Below are positions 1 through 7,953 of a DNA stretch of 64,000 nucleotides, in pieces. Every line of letters begins with the position of its first letter. Position 1 is the stretch's first letter. This DNA is from Nocardioides daejeonensis. GTDB lineage: Bacteria > Actinomycetota > Actinomycetes > Propionibacteriales > Nocardioidaceae. The stretch is from the NCBI RefSeq assembly GCF_003194585.1, contig NZ_QHKZ01000009.1, positions 1 to 64,000 of the forward strand, given 5' to 3'. The translations under genes and the position numbers were made by a program. Under the pieces are notes generated by a model, which saw only the letters and a program-made list of their open reading frames with translations, ran no database searches and was not told the origin of the DNA.

Positions 1-541
1 CGATCACCCGCCCCGGCGCCTGGGTACCCAGCATCGGCGCGACCGCCTGATCCACCACCCAGGTCTGATCAGCCGCTAGGACACGAGACAGGCGCGCGAC
101 CTTCCGGGCCACCCACACCTCCCCCTGCCCCGAACACAGCTGGCGCCACAGCAACGGCAACCTGTGGCGCAGATCCAGTGCATCGGCCAGCAGGTTCATC
201 GTCGCCATCAACCCCGCCGAACGCGCCAACGCAATCTCACCCAGGCACCACTCCTGCACCCGCGGCGTACCCGCCCCACCCACACGCACCAGACACGGAG
301 ACGACCGACCCTGCCGAGGCTTACTCCTGCTGCCGGCGCCTGTGCCGTTGTCACCGCCGGTGTCGTTGTCGCCGCCGGTGTCGTCGTCGCCGCCGGTGTC
401 GTCGTTGTCGTTGCTGTGCAGATCAGCCCACTGCAACAACAGTTCCAACTCCCGCACCTCGGCAACCCGGCGTACGCGGACCTCTTCGGTAGCGGCGGTG
501 AGGACCTCACCCGCAGACAACTCCACGACCGAATCACTCAT
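1..541 (-). CDS. DUF222 / 13E12-repeat family protein, N-terminal part
   Basis: The frame is open from an ATG at 539-541 to the window edge, so about 180 N-terminal residues are present and the C-terminal part is missing. The start reads MSDSVVELSAGEVL and continues with a helical, Leu/Arg-rich segment typical of the DUF222 domain of mycobacterial 13E12-type proteins. Family members usually end in an HNH nuclease domain, which would lie outside this window. An Asp/Gly/Thr-rich low-complexity stretch near residues 45-65 is encoded by an 18-bp tandem repeat (353-406). These genes are multicopy and often lie next to dispersed repeats, as here (625-668). Molecular function is unproven. Confidence 0.72.
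   Translation of the reverse strand, partial: MSDSVVELSAGEVLTAATEEVRVRRVAEVRELELLLQWADLHSNDNDDTGGDDDTGGDNDTGGDNGTGAGSRSKPRQGRSSPCLVRVGGAGTPRVQEWCLGEIALARSAGLMATMNLLADALDLRHRLPLLWRQLCSGQGEVWVARKVARLSRVLAADQTWVVDQAVAPMLGTQAPGRVI
353..406. repeat. 18-bp tandem repeat, three copies
   Basis: Three consecutive near-identical 18-bp units (353-370, 371-388, 389-406) share the core GCCGCCGGTGTCGT. They lie inside the DUF222 reading frame and encode repeated Asp/Thr/Gly-Gly residues, forming a flexible linker. Copy number may vary between strains. Confidence 0.8.
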
Positions 542-624
542 CACACCCACCTCCCGAACACCGGCTGAACCTTGATGAACCCACTCTCCTCGCAGGGTCC
601 GACACTCGACGGCCTCAACCACCA

Positions 625-668
625 GGTCTCGACAAGCTCGACCACCGGGGCAAGCTCGACCGCCGGGG
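625..668. repeat. Dispersed actinobacterial repeat with tandem 18-bp copy
   Basis: The stretch 625-648 reads GGTCTCGACAAGC followed by TCGACCACCGG. Its reverse complement, beginning GGTGGTCGAGCTTGTCGAG, is a repeat I recall as very common in Nocardioides and relatives. A second 18-bp unit (651-668) follows the first (633-650) with one base changed. It lies in the 137-bp gap between the DUF222 gene and leuE. No function is assigned. Confidence 0.55.
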
Positions 669-678
669 CGGGTTCGGG

Positions 679-1332
679 TCAGGCGGCGGAGGCTAGGGCC
701 AGCTTCACGGCGAAGCCGAGGAAGACAGCACCGACGACGGTGGTGCCACCGGCGGAGAGGGCACGGCGGCGGCGTACGGCACTGGCCAGTCGAGCGCCGG
801 CGAAGATCAGGGCAGTCAGGTAGAGGAAGCTCGCGATCTCCACCAGCGTGCCGAGCACCAGGAACGACAAGGCCGGGCGCGGGTAGCTCGGGTCGACGAA
901 CTGCACGAAGAACGCGATGAAGAAGAGAATCGCCTTCGGGTTGAGCAGGCTGATCACCAGGGCCCGCCGGTAGGGGCGCTCCATCGAGACCCGAGCGTCG
1001 ACCACGTCCCCGGCGATCTCAGCGTCGCGACGTCGCCATACCGAGCAGGCACCGCGCAGCATCCCCAACGCCAGCCATCCGAGGTACCCGGCTCCGAGAT
1101 ACTTCACCACGTCGAAAGCGACCTCGTTGGCCTTCAGCACCGAGGCGACGCCGGCGGCCGACAGCACCATGAGCACGGCGTCACCGGTGAACACACCGCA
1201 TGCGGCAACGTACCCACTGCGAATCCCTCGGCGGGCGGCGACCGAGAGCACGTACATCGAGTTCGGTCCCGGCAACAGGATGATCAGCACGAGTCCGACC
1301 AGATAGGTCCCCAGGTCCGTGATGCCCCACAC
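679..1332 (-). CDS. leuE: LysE/RhtB-family amino-acid exporter, LeuE-like
   Basis: This 217-residue membrane protein is predicted to export leucine and related amino acids. It shows the family start TYLVGLVLIILLPGPNSMYV, a LysE motif of the first membrane helix, followed by GYVAACGVFTGDAVLM and LLNPKAILFFIAFFVQF, as in E. coli LeuE. About six hydrophobic segments are visible. The frame is open upstream to 1473, but that extension is Arg-rich and overlaps the divergent aldehyde dehydrogenase start. The GTG at 1330-1332, just before GITDLGTYLVG, gives the usual family length. The substrate is inferred from family resemblance only. Confidence 0.8.
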   Translation of the reverse strand: MWGITDLGTYLVGLVLIILLPGPNSMYVLSVAARRGIRSGYVAACGVFTGDAVLMVLSAAGVASVLKANEVAFDVVKYLGAGYLGWLALGMLRGACSVWRRRDAEIAGDVVDARVSMERPYRRALVISLLNPKAILFFIAFFVQFVDPSYPRPALSFLVLGTLVEIASFLYLTALIFAGARLASAVRRRRALSAGGTTVVGAVFLGFAVKLALASAA

Positions 1333-1444
1333 GCCGGAAATGATCCCACGTCGAGTGGCTCGTGCACGAGCGGAACGGCCCATCGGCTGCGGCGTACTGT
1401 CGGCGGTGCAGGCGTTGGTTCGTATCCCCGACTCAGGAGGCTTG

Positions 1445-2917
1445 ATGTCCACCGTCCCCGAAGCGCTCCGCACCTACGTCTCCGGCCTGGAGCCCTCGCT
1501 CGGCATCTGGGTCGGCGGCGGGACCGCAGCCGACAACGACGAGACCTTCGCCGTGCACGACCCGGCCGACGACAGCGAGATCACACAGATTTCGGACGGC
1601 GGCGTCTCCGACGCGGTCCGCGCCGTCGATGCGGCCGAGGCTGCCGCCGCCGGCTGGGCGGCGACCGCTCCCCGCGAGCGCGGCGAGACACTGCGCCGGG
1701 CGTTCGACCTCATGCATGCCCAGGGCGAGGAACTCGCCGGCCTGATGGCCTGGGAGAACGGCAAGTCGCTGGCGGACGCACGCGCCGAGGTGACCTACGC
1801 CGCAGAGTTCTTCCGCTGGTTCGCCGAGGAGGCAGTGCGTCCCGATGGTGGCTACGGCAGCTCGCCGGCCGGCGGCACCCGCACCATCGTGACCCAGCGG
1901 CCGGTCGGTATCGCGGCGATGGTGACCCCGTGGAACTTCCCCGCGGCGATGGCCACCCGCAAGATCGGCCCCGCCCTGGCCGCGGGCTGCACGGTGGTGC
2001 TCAAGCCTGCCGCCGAGACCCCCCTGACCGCGCTTGCCGTGGCGCGCATCCTCGGCGAGGCCGGCGTGCCGGACGGCGTGGTCAACGTGGTGCCCACGAC
2101 CCGCGCGGGCGATGTGGTGAGTGCCTGGCTCGACGACTCCCGGGTTCGCAAGATCTCCTTCACCGGATCGACCGGTGTCGGCCGCCGCCTGCTCGCCCAG
2201 GCGGCCGAGCGGGTGGTGAACACGTCGATGGAGCTGGGCGGCAACGCCCCCTTCGTCGTCGGCCCCGACGCCGACGTCGAGGCAGCGGTGACCGGTGCGA
2301 TGCTGGCCAAGTTCCGCAACGGCGGCCAGGCCTGCACAGCCGCCAACCGCTTCTACGTGCATGAGGCAGTGGCCGCCGACTTCATCGCCCGCTTCGGGGC
2401 CGAGATCGAGCGGCTCACCGTCGGACCGGCGTTCGACGACAGCCAGATCGGTCCGCTGATCACCGCACAGGCACAACAGAAGGTGACCGCGCTGGTGTCG
2501 GAGGCGACCGCTGCCGGTGCGCGGATCGCCCACCAAGGCAGCTGTCCAGACGGAGCGGGCCACTTCTATCCGCCGACGCTGGTCGCCGACGTACCAGCGG
2601 ACTCCCCGCTGCTCAGCGAGGAGATCTTCGGCCCCGTCGCGCCCGTCGTCACCTGGCATGACGACGCGGAGGTGCTTGCCCTGGTCAACGGCACCGAGTT
2701 CGGGCTCTCCGCCTATGTCTACGGCGAGCTGGGTTGGGCGCTCCCCTTCGCCGAGCGGGTCGAGGCCGGGATGGTCGGCATCAACCGCGGCCTGGTCTCC
2801 GATCCCGCGGCCCCGTTCGGGGGCGTCAAGCAGAGCGGGATCGGTCGGGAGGGTGCCCACGAAGGCATCCGCGAGTACCTCGAGACGCAGTACTTCTCGG
2901 TGGCCTGGCCGAGCTAG
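1445..2917 (+). CDS. gabD: NAD(P)-dependent aldehyde dehydrogenase, succinate-semialdehyde type
   Basis: This 490-residue aldehyde dehydrogenase oxidises an aldehyde to the acid. The whole-protein pattern is closest to succinate-semialdehyde dehydrogenase. Visible motifs are TPWNFP (Asn164), FTGSTGVG of the cofactor site, the general base Glu263 in MELGGNAP, and the catalytic Cys297 in GGQACT. The start is set by a strong AGGAGG at 1435-1440, four bases before the ATG. It is divergent from leuE and convergent with the amidohydrolase operon, from which a hairpin at 2928-2961 separates it. Whether it serves the neighbouring nucleobase cluster, for example on a semialdehyde product, is unknown. 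Confidence 0.85.
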   Translation: MSTVPEALRTYVSGLEPSLGIWVGGGTAADNDETFAVHDPADDSEITQISDGGVSDAVRAVDAAEAAAAGWAATAPRERGETLRRAFDLMHAQGEELAGLMAWENGKSLADARAEVTYAAEFFRWFAEEAVRPDGGYGSSPAGGTRTIVTQRPVGIAAMVTPWNFPAAMATRKIGPALAAGCTVVLKPAAETPLTALAVARILGEAGVPDGVVNVVPTTRAGDVVSAWLDDSRVRKISFTGSTGVGRRLLAQAAERVVNTSMELGGNAPFVVGPDADVEAAVTGAMLAKFRNGGQACTAANRFYVHEAVAADFIARFGAEIERLTVGPAFDDSQIGPLITAQAQQKVTALVSEATAAGARIAHQGSCPDGAGHFYPPTLVADVPADSPLLSEEIFGPVAPVVTWHDDAEVLALVNGTEFGLSAYVYGELGWALPFAERVEAGMVGINRGLVSDPAAPFGGVKQSGIGREGAHEGIREYLETQYFSVAWPS

Positions 2918-2927
2918 CCGGACGGCC

Positions 2928-2961
2928 GAGAGGGCGGACCGTGAATCCGGCCCGCCCTCTC
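2928..2961. terminator. Hairpin between convergent genes
   Basis: A 10-bp perfect inverted repeat, GAGAGGGCGG (2928-2937) and CCGCCCTCTC (2952-2961), flanks a 14-base loop. It lies between the aldehyde dehydrogenase stop and the stop of the leftward amidohydrolase gene. It could end transcription in both directions. There is no clear U-tract, as is common in actinobacteria. Confidence 0.6.
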
Positions 2962-2996
2962 CTCACCTCATCCCCACGGGGTCTGTGCGTACGCCG

Positions 2997-4091
2997 TCAG
3001 GACATGTCGACGATCGCGGCCACCGGGCCGCCACCCTCGGGCCCCTGGTGCGCCGCGGAGACCGAGACGAAGACCGCCGGGTCTCCGGTGACGGCAGCGG
3101 TCACGCCACCGACGCAGGACTTGATCTGACGGTGCCAGTGCACGTCGGAGTCGTCGAGCATGGCGTTGCGACGGCCGCGCACCTCGCCGGACTGGGACGC
3201 CTCGCACTTGAGGAAGACGTTGACCAGGCGGCCGTCGAGGTCCGAGGTACGTGGGCGCTCGGGCAGGTCGAGGCCGGCGTCCTTGATCGCCTCCCAGATG
3301 CCGTCAGCGTCGAGCGCGTCCTTCATCACCGAGTGACCGATCCGGTACTTGCCGCCGACGCCGCGAGCGTTGCCGACCACCACGATCTGGGCCTGGTCGA
3401 GCTCCACCCCCGAGGAGCACGAGGCGACCGAGGAGTAGAGGTCACGGCTGTTCATCACGTCGGCGTCGGTCGGCATCTCGATCTCTCCGAGCGCGACGGC
3501 GATGCCGAGTCCGGTGACGCCGTTGGAGAGATCCATCGACTCGTGGGTGTGCTCGGTCCACACCTCCTTGCCGCGCGACTTGGCGTCGCGGATCGTGTGG
3601 ATCGTCAACAGCGGCGTCTTGGTCTGCACGTAGTGCACGTCGGCAGGGTCGGTGATGCCGGCCCGCTCCATCGCCACCTTCACCCCGGCCGCGACCTTCT
3701 CGATCATCGCGACGTAGCCGATCTCCTCCGGCAGGATCGGCTCGCTCATGGCGAAGCCGACGGTCAGCCGCAGCTCGTCACTCGGCTCGGCGTCAGTGGT
3801 CGCGAAGATCGTCGCGTGCGGGCTGATGACACCGTCGGTGCCACCGGACCAGACGATCGGCACCTGGCGGACCTGCTCCTCGGGTGCCCCCTTCTCGATG
3901 AGCACCTCGCGGAACGCACGGTCGGCGATGATCCGCGTGTAGTCGTTGACGCCGCCGTTGCCCTCGGTCTTGCCGATGATGGCAATCACGCGCTCGGCGG
4001 CCATCACGCCGTCGTCGATCAGCTTGGCCAGCTCCGAGGCGTCCGCAACGGAGTGGATCGGGACCTTGCGCACCTCAATGGCAGAAGGCAT
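2997..4091 (-). CDS. Ring-opening amidohydrolase, barbiturase/cyanuric acid hydrolase family
   Basis: This 364-residue enzyme belongs to the AtzD/barbiturase family, which opens barbiturate (to ureidomalonate) or cyanurate rings. Three Ser-Lys dyads expected for the threefold-repeat fold are visible: Lys41 (IIGKTEGNGG) with Ser82 (WSGGTDGV), Lys158 (VQTKTPL) with Ser227 (SCSSGVEL), and Lys295 (FLKCEAS) with Ser345 (VSVSAAHQGPEGGGP). Length is normal for the family. An AAAGGAA sits just before the ATG. It lies 56 bp downstream of carbamate kinase on the same strand. Context (uracil-type permease, molybdenum hydroxylase, carbamoyltransferase genes) favours barbiturate over cyanurate, but sequence alone does not settle the substrate. 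Confidence 0.9.
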   Translation of the reverse strand: MPSAIEVRKVPIHSVADASELAKLIDDGVMAAERVIAIIGKTEGNGGVNDYTRIIADRAFREVLIEKGAPEEQVRQVPIVWSGGTDGVISPHATIFATTDAEPSDELRLTVGFAMSEPILPEEIGYVAMIEKVAAGVKVAMERAGITDPADVHYVQTKTPLLTIHTIRDAKSRGKEVWTEHTHESMDLSNGVTGLGIAVALGEIEMPTDADVMNSRDLYSSVASCSSGVELDQAQIVVVGNARGVGGKYRIGHSVMKDALDADGIWEAIKDAGLDLPERPRTSDLDGRLVNVFLKCEASQSGEVRGRRNAMLDDSDVHWHRQIKSCVGGVTAAVTGDPAVFVSVSAAHQGPEGGGPVAAIVDMS

Positions 4092-4147
4092 GGAGTGTTC
4101 CTTTCGGTTGTGCGAGCGATGTCTCGACGGGGTCAGAAGTAGGGGAA

Positions 4148-5086
4148 TCAGGGATCGGGGACGACGCGGGTGCCGGCCTGGCCGTGCACAGCGTCGGTGA
4201 TGGCGGAGAGGCTGGTGATGATGCCGACCTGGCCGGTGGCCTCGACGAACCTGCAGACCGCGTCAACCTTCGGCCCCATCGAGCCGGAGCCGAAGTGTCC
4301 CTCCGCGGCATAGGCACGCATCTGGGAGAGCGTGACCTCCCCGACCGGCTCCGCCTCAGGGGTACCGAACCGCAGCACGGCCTGCGGCACATCGGTGGCG
4401 ATCACGAGCACGTCGGCACCCACCACGCGGGCGAAGAGCTCGGCACCGAGGTCCTTGTCGATCACTGCCGGGACCCCCGTCAACGAACCGTCCTCACGGC
4501 GCACCACGGGGATGCCGCCGCCGCCGTTGGCAATGACGACGAAGCCGGCCTCGATCAACGCCAGCGCGGCCGGCGCGTCGATGATCTCCAGGGGCGCCGG
4601 GGAGGCGACCACGCGGCGCCACCCCTTCGCACCCATGTCCTGCCAGGTCTCGCCGTGGTCGATGAGCACCTGCGCCTCCTCGGCCGGCAGGTGCCGCCCG
4701 ATGGGCTTGGTCGGATGGGTGAACCCGGGGTCCGCGGCGTCCACCCGTGCGCGGGTGACCAGGGTCGCCGTACGGCGGGAGACATGACGGCGAGCCAGCT
4801 CGGCGTCGAGCGCATCCATCAGGATGAGCCCGAGGGTGGCCTGGGTCTGGGCCCCGCACCAGTCCAGCGGGACCGGCGGCACCACCTGGGCGGCGAGCTC
4901 GTTCTTGACCAGCAGGTTGCCGACCTGGGGTCCGTTGCCGTGCGTGACGACCACGTCGTGGTCGTGCTCCAGCAGCCCGGCCACGGCCGCCATCGCCGTC
5001 TCCGCTGCCGCGATCTGGTCCTCGGGACGGGCTCGCCCCTCGGCATTGGTCATGGCGTTTCCGCCCAGTGCCATGAGTACTCTCAT
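4148..5086 (-). CDS. arcC: Carbamate kinase
   Basis: This 312-residue kinase is predicted to convert carbamoyl phosphate and ADP to ATP, CO2 and ammonia. Signature motifs are ALGGNAM at the N terminus, VTHGNGPQVGN, VIANGGGGIPV, VIDKDLGAELF and FGSGSMGPKV. It is the first gene of an operon with the ring-opening amidohydrolase. E. coli likewise pairs a carbamate kinase (AllK) with oxamate carbamoyltransferase (AllFGH), and homologues of the AllFGH subunits are encoded at 18832-22469 here. A GGCA-N5-TGCC palindrome lies about 70 bp upstream of the start. The role is therefore most likely ATP formation from a ureido catabolite rather than arginine fermentation. Confidence 0.93.
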   Translation of the reverse strand: MRVLMALGGNAMTNAEGRARPEDQIAAAETAMAAVAGLLEHDHDVVVTHGNGPQVGNLLVKNELAAQVVPPVPLDWCGAQTQATLGLILMDALDAELARRHVSRRTATLVTRARVDAADPGFTHPTKPIGRHLPAEEAQVLIDHGETWQDMGAKGWRRVVASPAPLEIIDAPAALALIEAGFVVIANGGGGIPVVRREDGSLTGVPAVIDKDLGAELFARVVGADVLVIATDVPQAVLRFGTPEAEPVGEVTLSQMRAYAAEGHFGSGSMGPKVDAVCRFVEATGQVGIITSLSAITDAVHGQAGTRVVPDP

Positions 5087-5155
5087 GACGCCAAGTTAGT
5101 GGCGTGGGTCACGCCCGATCACCGTCAACTTCGGCCAGACCCACGCCGGTTCCTC

Positions 5156-5168
5156 GGCACTTATTGCC
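5156..5168. promoter_or_regulatory. GGCA-N5-TGCC palindrome upstream of carbamate kinase
   Basis: The site reads GGCACTTATTGCC, preceded by TTCCTC. It lies 70 bp upstream of the carbamate kinase start, in the gap after the NmrA-like gene. The same spaced palindrome occurs twice before hyuA and once before the permease, so it is a candidate operator for a shared regulator of this cluster. Confidence 0.5.
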
Positions 5169-5174
5169 TACGGG

Positions 5175-6002
5175 TCAGAGGTCGCGGCGGAGGATGTCGT
5201 CCAGCGGCAACGGGTCACGGCCCAGGACCGCCCGGACCCCCCGGCCGCCGACCGGCAGACCGTAGTGGTCGTAGTGGTCGAACATCCGCAGCAGCCAGTC
5301 ACGCTCCCGCGCCGGGAGTGTGGCGCCCGGACCGGAGGCCCACTCCCCCGCATCCGTACGCCGGCACTCGACCTCCCGGCCCAGCACCCGGCCGGCGGCG
5401 CTCGCCACGTCGCGGACAGTCGCCAGCGCCGGCCCGGCCACCTCGTAGGTGGCACCGCTGTGGCCGTCGGGCGCTGCCAGGATCTCGGCCGCCATCGCCC
5501 CGACGTCGGCAAGGTCCGCGAACCCGAAGGGCAGGTCGACGGCGTAGGGCACGGTCAGCGCAGGCGGCTCGGCACGCAACGCCGGAAGGAAGTTCTGCAG
5601 GTAGGCGCCGGGCTGGAGGATCGTCCAGTCCAGCCCACTGCGACGGACCAGGTCCTCGGAGTGCGCCTTGGCCAGATGGTGCGGCATCGAGGGCGCGAAG
5701 GGCGTCGCCACCGAGTGGTAGACGACCTTGGTCACGCCTGCGGCCGAGGCCGCCTCGAGGGCGCCCCCGGTGTAGCCGACCTCGTCCGGATGCATGTTGG
5801 GAGCGAGCAGGTAGAGCGCCGCGCAGCCGCTCAACGCGGCCCGGAGGCCCCCGGGAGCAGCCAGGTCGGCGCGGCCCAGACCGCGCACCCCGAGCCCTCG
5901 CGAGACGAGCGCCGCAGTGACCGCCTGCCCGGTCTTGCCCGAAGCACCGAGCACCGCGACGACGGATCCCTCCGTCGTCGCGGTGCTCGTCGTGTTGATC
6001 AT
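5175..6002 (-). CDS. NmrA-like NAD(P)-binding oxidoreductase
   Basis: This 275-residue atypical short-chain dehydrogenase of the NmrA/YtfG type has the nucleotide-binding motif VVAVLGASGKTGQAV near the N terminus and ends in a basic DDILRRDL. It lacks an obvious YxxxK catalytic pair, so it may be a redox sensor or a reductase acting on a metabolite. The frame is open further upstream, but the ATG at 6000-6002 is chosen because the nucleotide-binding fold starts there and it follows hyuB by only 7 bp. It is the last gene of the hyuA-hyuB operon. Its role in the pathway is unknown. Confidence 0.75.
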   Translation of the reverse strand: MINTTSTATTEGSVVAVLGASGKTGQAVTAALVSRGLGVRGLGRADLAAPGGLRAALSGCAALYLLAPNMHPDEVGYTGGALEAASAAGVTKVVYHSVATPFAPSMPHHLAKAHSEDLVRRSGLDWTILQPGAYLQNFLPALRAEPPALTVPYAVDLPFGFADLADVGAMAAEILAAPDGHSGATYEVAGPALATVRDVASAAGRVLGREVECRRTDAGEWASGPGATLPARERDWLLRMFDHYDHYGLPVGGRGVRAVLGRDPLPLDDILRRDL

Positions 6003-6009
6003 CACCGGG

Positions 6010-7953
6010 TCAGCGGACGTCCACGTCCGCCCGGGTCGCGCCGCCGGCAAGCTGGGCGTAGCCCGGACCGCGGTCGAAGAACGCGTCGTCGTCGGCCTCC
6101 CACGCCGGTCGGCCGGCTCGCTCGGCGGTGGTCGCAGCGGCGTCGTACCCCAAGGTGTCGTCGTCGAGCGAGCCGGTGAGCACCACGCCGTAGTCGGCAA
6201 GTGCCGCCTCGGGCGAGACCTTGCGCCAGACCACGTCCCGCACGACCAGCTCGGGGTCGCGCTTCAGCGGGTCGCCCCAGCCACCACCGCCGGTGGTGCG
6301 GATCCGGATCACCTCGCCGGCCTTGACCTCCTCGGCGTCGGCCAACGCGTCGACCTCCCGCTCGTTCGGGCCGCCCGGATCGATGGTGACCTCGAACGGA
6401 CGTCCGGCCTTGCCGCCCTTGACGCCCCAGCAGGCCAGGATCGAGCGGTCGGCGATCGACATGAAGTGGGCGTCCTTGAGCATCCGGATGTGCTTCTCGT
6501 AGCCGAGGCCGCCCCGGTAGGTGCCCGCGCCGCCGGAGTCGACAGCGAGGGTCAGCGACTCGACGAGGAACGGGAACCGTGACTCGGTGAACTCGCTGGG
6601 CAGGTTGCGGGAGTCGGGGACCACGTGGATGGTGTCCTCACCGTCGGCGTAGTAGCGGCCGCCTGAGCCTCCACCGAGCACCTCGCGCATCAGGTAGGGA
6701 CGTCCGTCGCGGTCCTCGCCGTACACACCGGTGTAGCGGATCGTCTCCTGGTCGGCCGGCATCTTGCCGTCGACCGCCTTGGCGACCACACCGGCCAGCA
6801 CGCCGAGCAGCCGCAGGATCACGAAGGTGCGGGCGTTGGTGGGTGCCGGGAAGATCGGCGTCAGCAACGTCCCCGGCTCCGGGAAGCGCATCTCGATGAG
6901 CGGCACGATGCCCTCGTTGACGTCGAGCTCCGCCATCCGCTCCGGGGTGTCGGCCAGGTTGCGCAGGATCGGAGCGAGCCACTTCTTGAGGAAGACGCCG
7001 TCGGCATAGTCCCCGCAGTGGTTGATCGGCCCCTTGGCCTGCGGACTGGTCCCGGAGAAGTCCAGGATCAGCCGCTCTCCCTCGGGATCGTCGGCAGCGG
7101 TCCGGGTGAGGGTGATCCGCTGCGTGTGCAGCTGCGGCTCCTCGACACCGTCGTGCTCGGCGTAGTCCTCCCAGACCCACGAGCCGACCGGGATCTTGGC
7201 CAGGATCTCGCGGCGGTAGGTCTCGGTGGTGCGCTCGAGGATCGCGTCGAAGCACGACTCGACGGTCTCGACGCCGTACCGCTCGAAGAGCTCACCGAGC
7301 CGACGGGCGCCCATCAGGCAGGCGGAGCACTCGGCGTCCAGGTCGGCGGCGAGCGACTCCGGCATCCGGGAGTTGCGGGTCATGATCGCGAGCGCGCTGC
7401 GGTTCGGCACGCCGGCGTCCCAGAGCTTGATCGGGGGCACCATGAGCCCCTCTTCGAAGACGCTGGTGGCGGCCGAGGGCATGGAGCCGGGAACGGCGCC
7501 GCCGATGTCGTCGTGGTGGCCGAACGCCTGCACGAAGGCCACGACCTTCCCGTGCGCGAAGACCGGCACCGTCACGCAGAGGTCCGGGAGGTGGCCGATG
7601 CCGCCCTCGGAGCGGTAGACGTCGTTGTGGAAGAAGACGTCACCCTCCTTCATCTCCTCGAGGGGGAAGTCGCGGGCCACCGGGTGCACCAGCGCCGAGT
7701 AGGAGCGGCCGGTGAGCTTGCGCATCAGGCGGTCGTGGATGCCTGCGCGGAAGTCGTGGGCGTCGCGGATCATCGGGCTCCGGCTGGTGCGGGCGATGGC
7801 GGTCTCGACCTCCATCTCCACACTGGCCAGCGAACCCTGCACGATCTCCACCAGGACCGGATCGGCGCTCGCGCCGCGGTCCTCGGTGAGGAAGTCGTAG
7901 GGGAAGTCAGTGGGGGCCCTGCGGCCCACCTGCTCCTGCGTAACCGCGCTCAT
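6010..7953 (-). CDS. hyuB: Hydantoinase B / oxoprolinase family subunit
   Basis: This 647-residue HyuB-family protein is the partner of HyuA in ATP-dependent opening of cyclic amides such as hydantoins or 5-oxoproline. Recognisable family stretches include DPVLVEIVQGSL, TAIARTSRSPMIRDAHDF, FFHNDVYRSEGGIGHLPD and the C-terminal TTGGGGWGDPLKRD. The ATG (7951-7953) overlaps the hyuA stop in an ATGA, which indicates translational coupling. A longer open frame upstream is the shadow of hyuA. No third small subunit, as found in acetone or acetophenone carboxylases, is present. The ring substrate is not determined by sequence. Confidence 0.9.
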   Translation of the reverse strand: MSAVTQEQVGRRAPTDFPYDFLTEDRGASADPVLVEIVQGSLASVEMEVETAIARTSRSPMIRDAHDFRAGIHDRLMRKLTGRSYSALVHPVARDFPLEEMKEGDVFFHNDVYRSEGGIGHLPDLCVTVPVFAHGKVVAFVQAFGHHDDIGGAVPGSMPSAATSVFEEGLMVPPIKLWDAGVPNRSALAIMTRNSRMPESLAADLDAECSACLMGARRLGELFERYGVETVESCFDAILERTTETYRREILAKIPVGSWVWEDYAEHDGVEEPQLHTQRITLTRTAADDPEGERLILDFSGTSPQAKGPINHCGDYADGVFLKKWLAPILRNLADTPERMAELDVNEGIVPLIEMRFPEPGTLLTPIFPAPTNARTFVILRLLGVLAGVVAKAVDGKMPADQETIRYTGVYGEDRDGRPYLMREVLGGGSGGRYYADGEDTIHVVPDSRNLPSEFTESRFPFLVESLTLAVDSGGAGTYRGGLGYEKHIRMLKDAHFMSIADRSILACWGVKGGKAGRPFEVTIDPGGPNEREVDALADAEEVKAGEVIRIRTTGGGGWGDPLKRDPELVVRDVVWRKVSPEAALADYGVVLTGSLDDDTLGYDAAATTAERAGRPAWEADDDAFFDRGPGYAQLAGGATRADVDVR

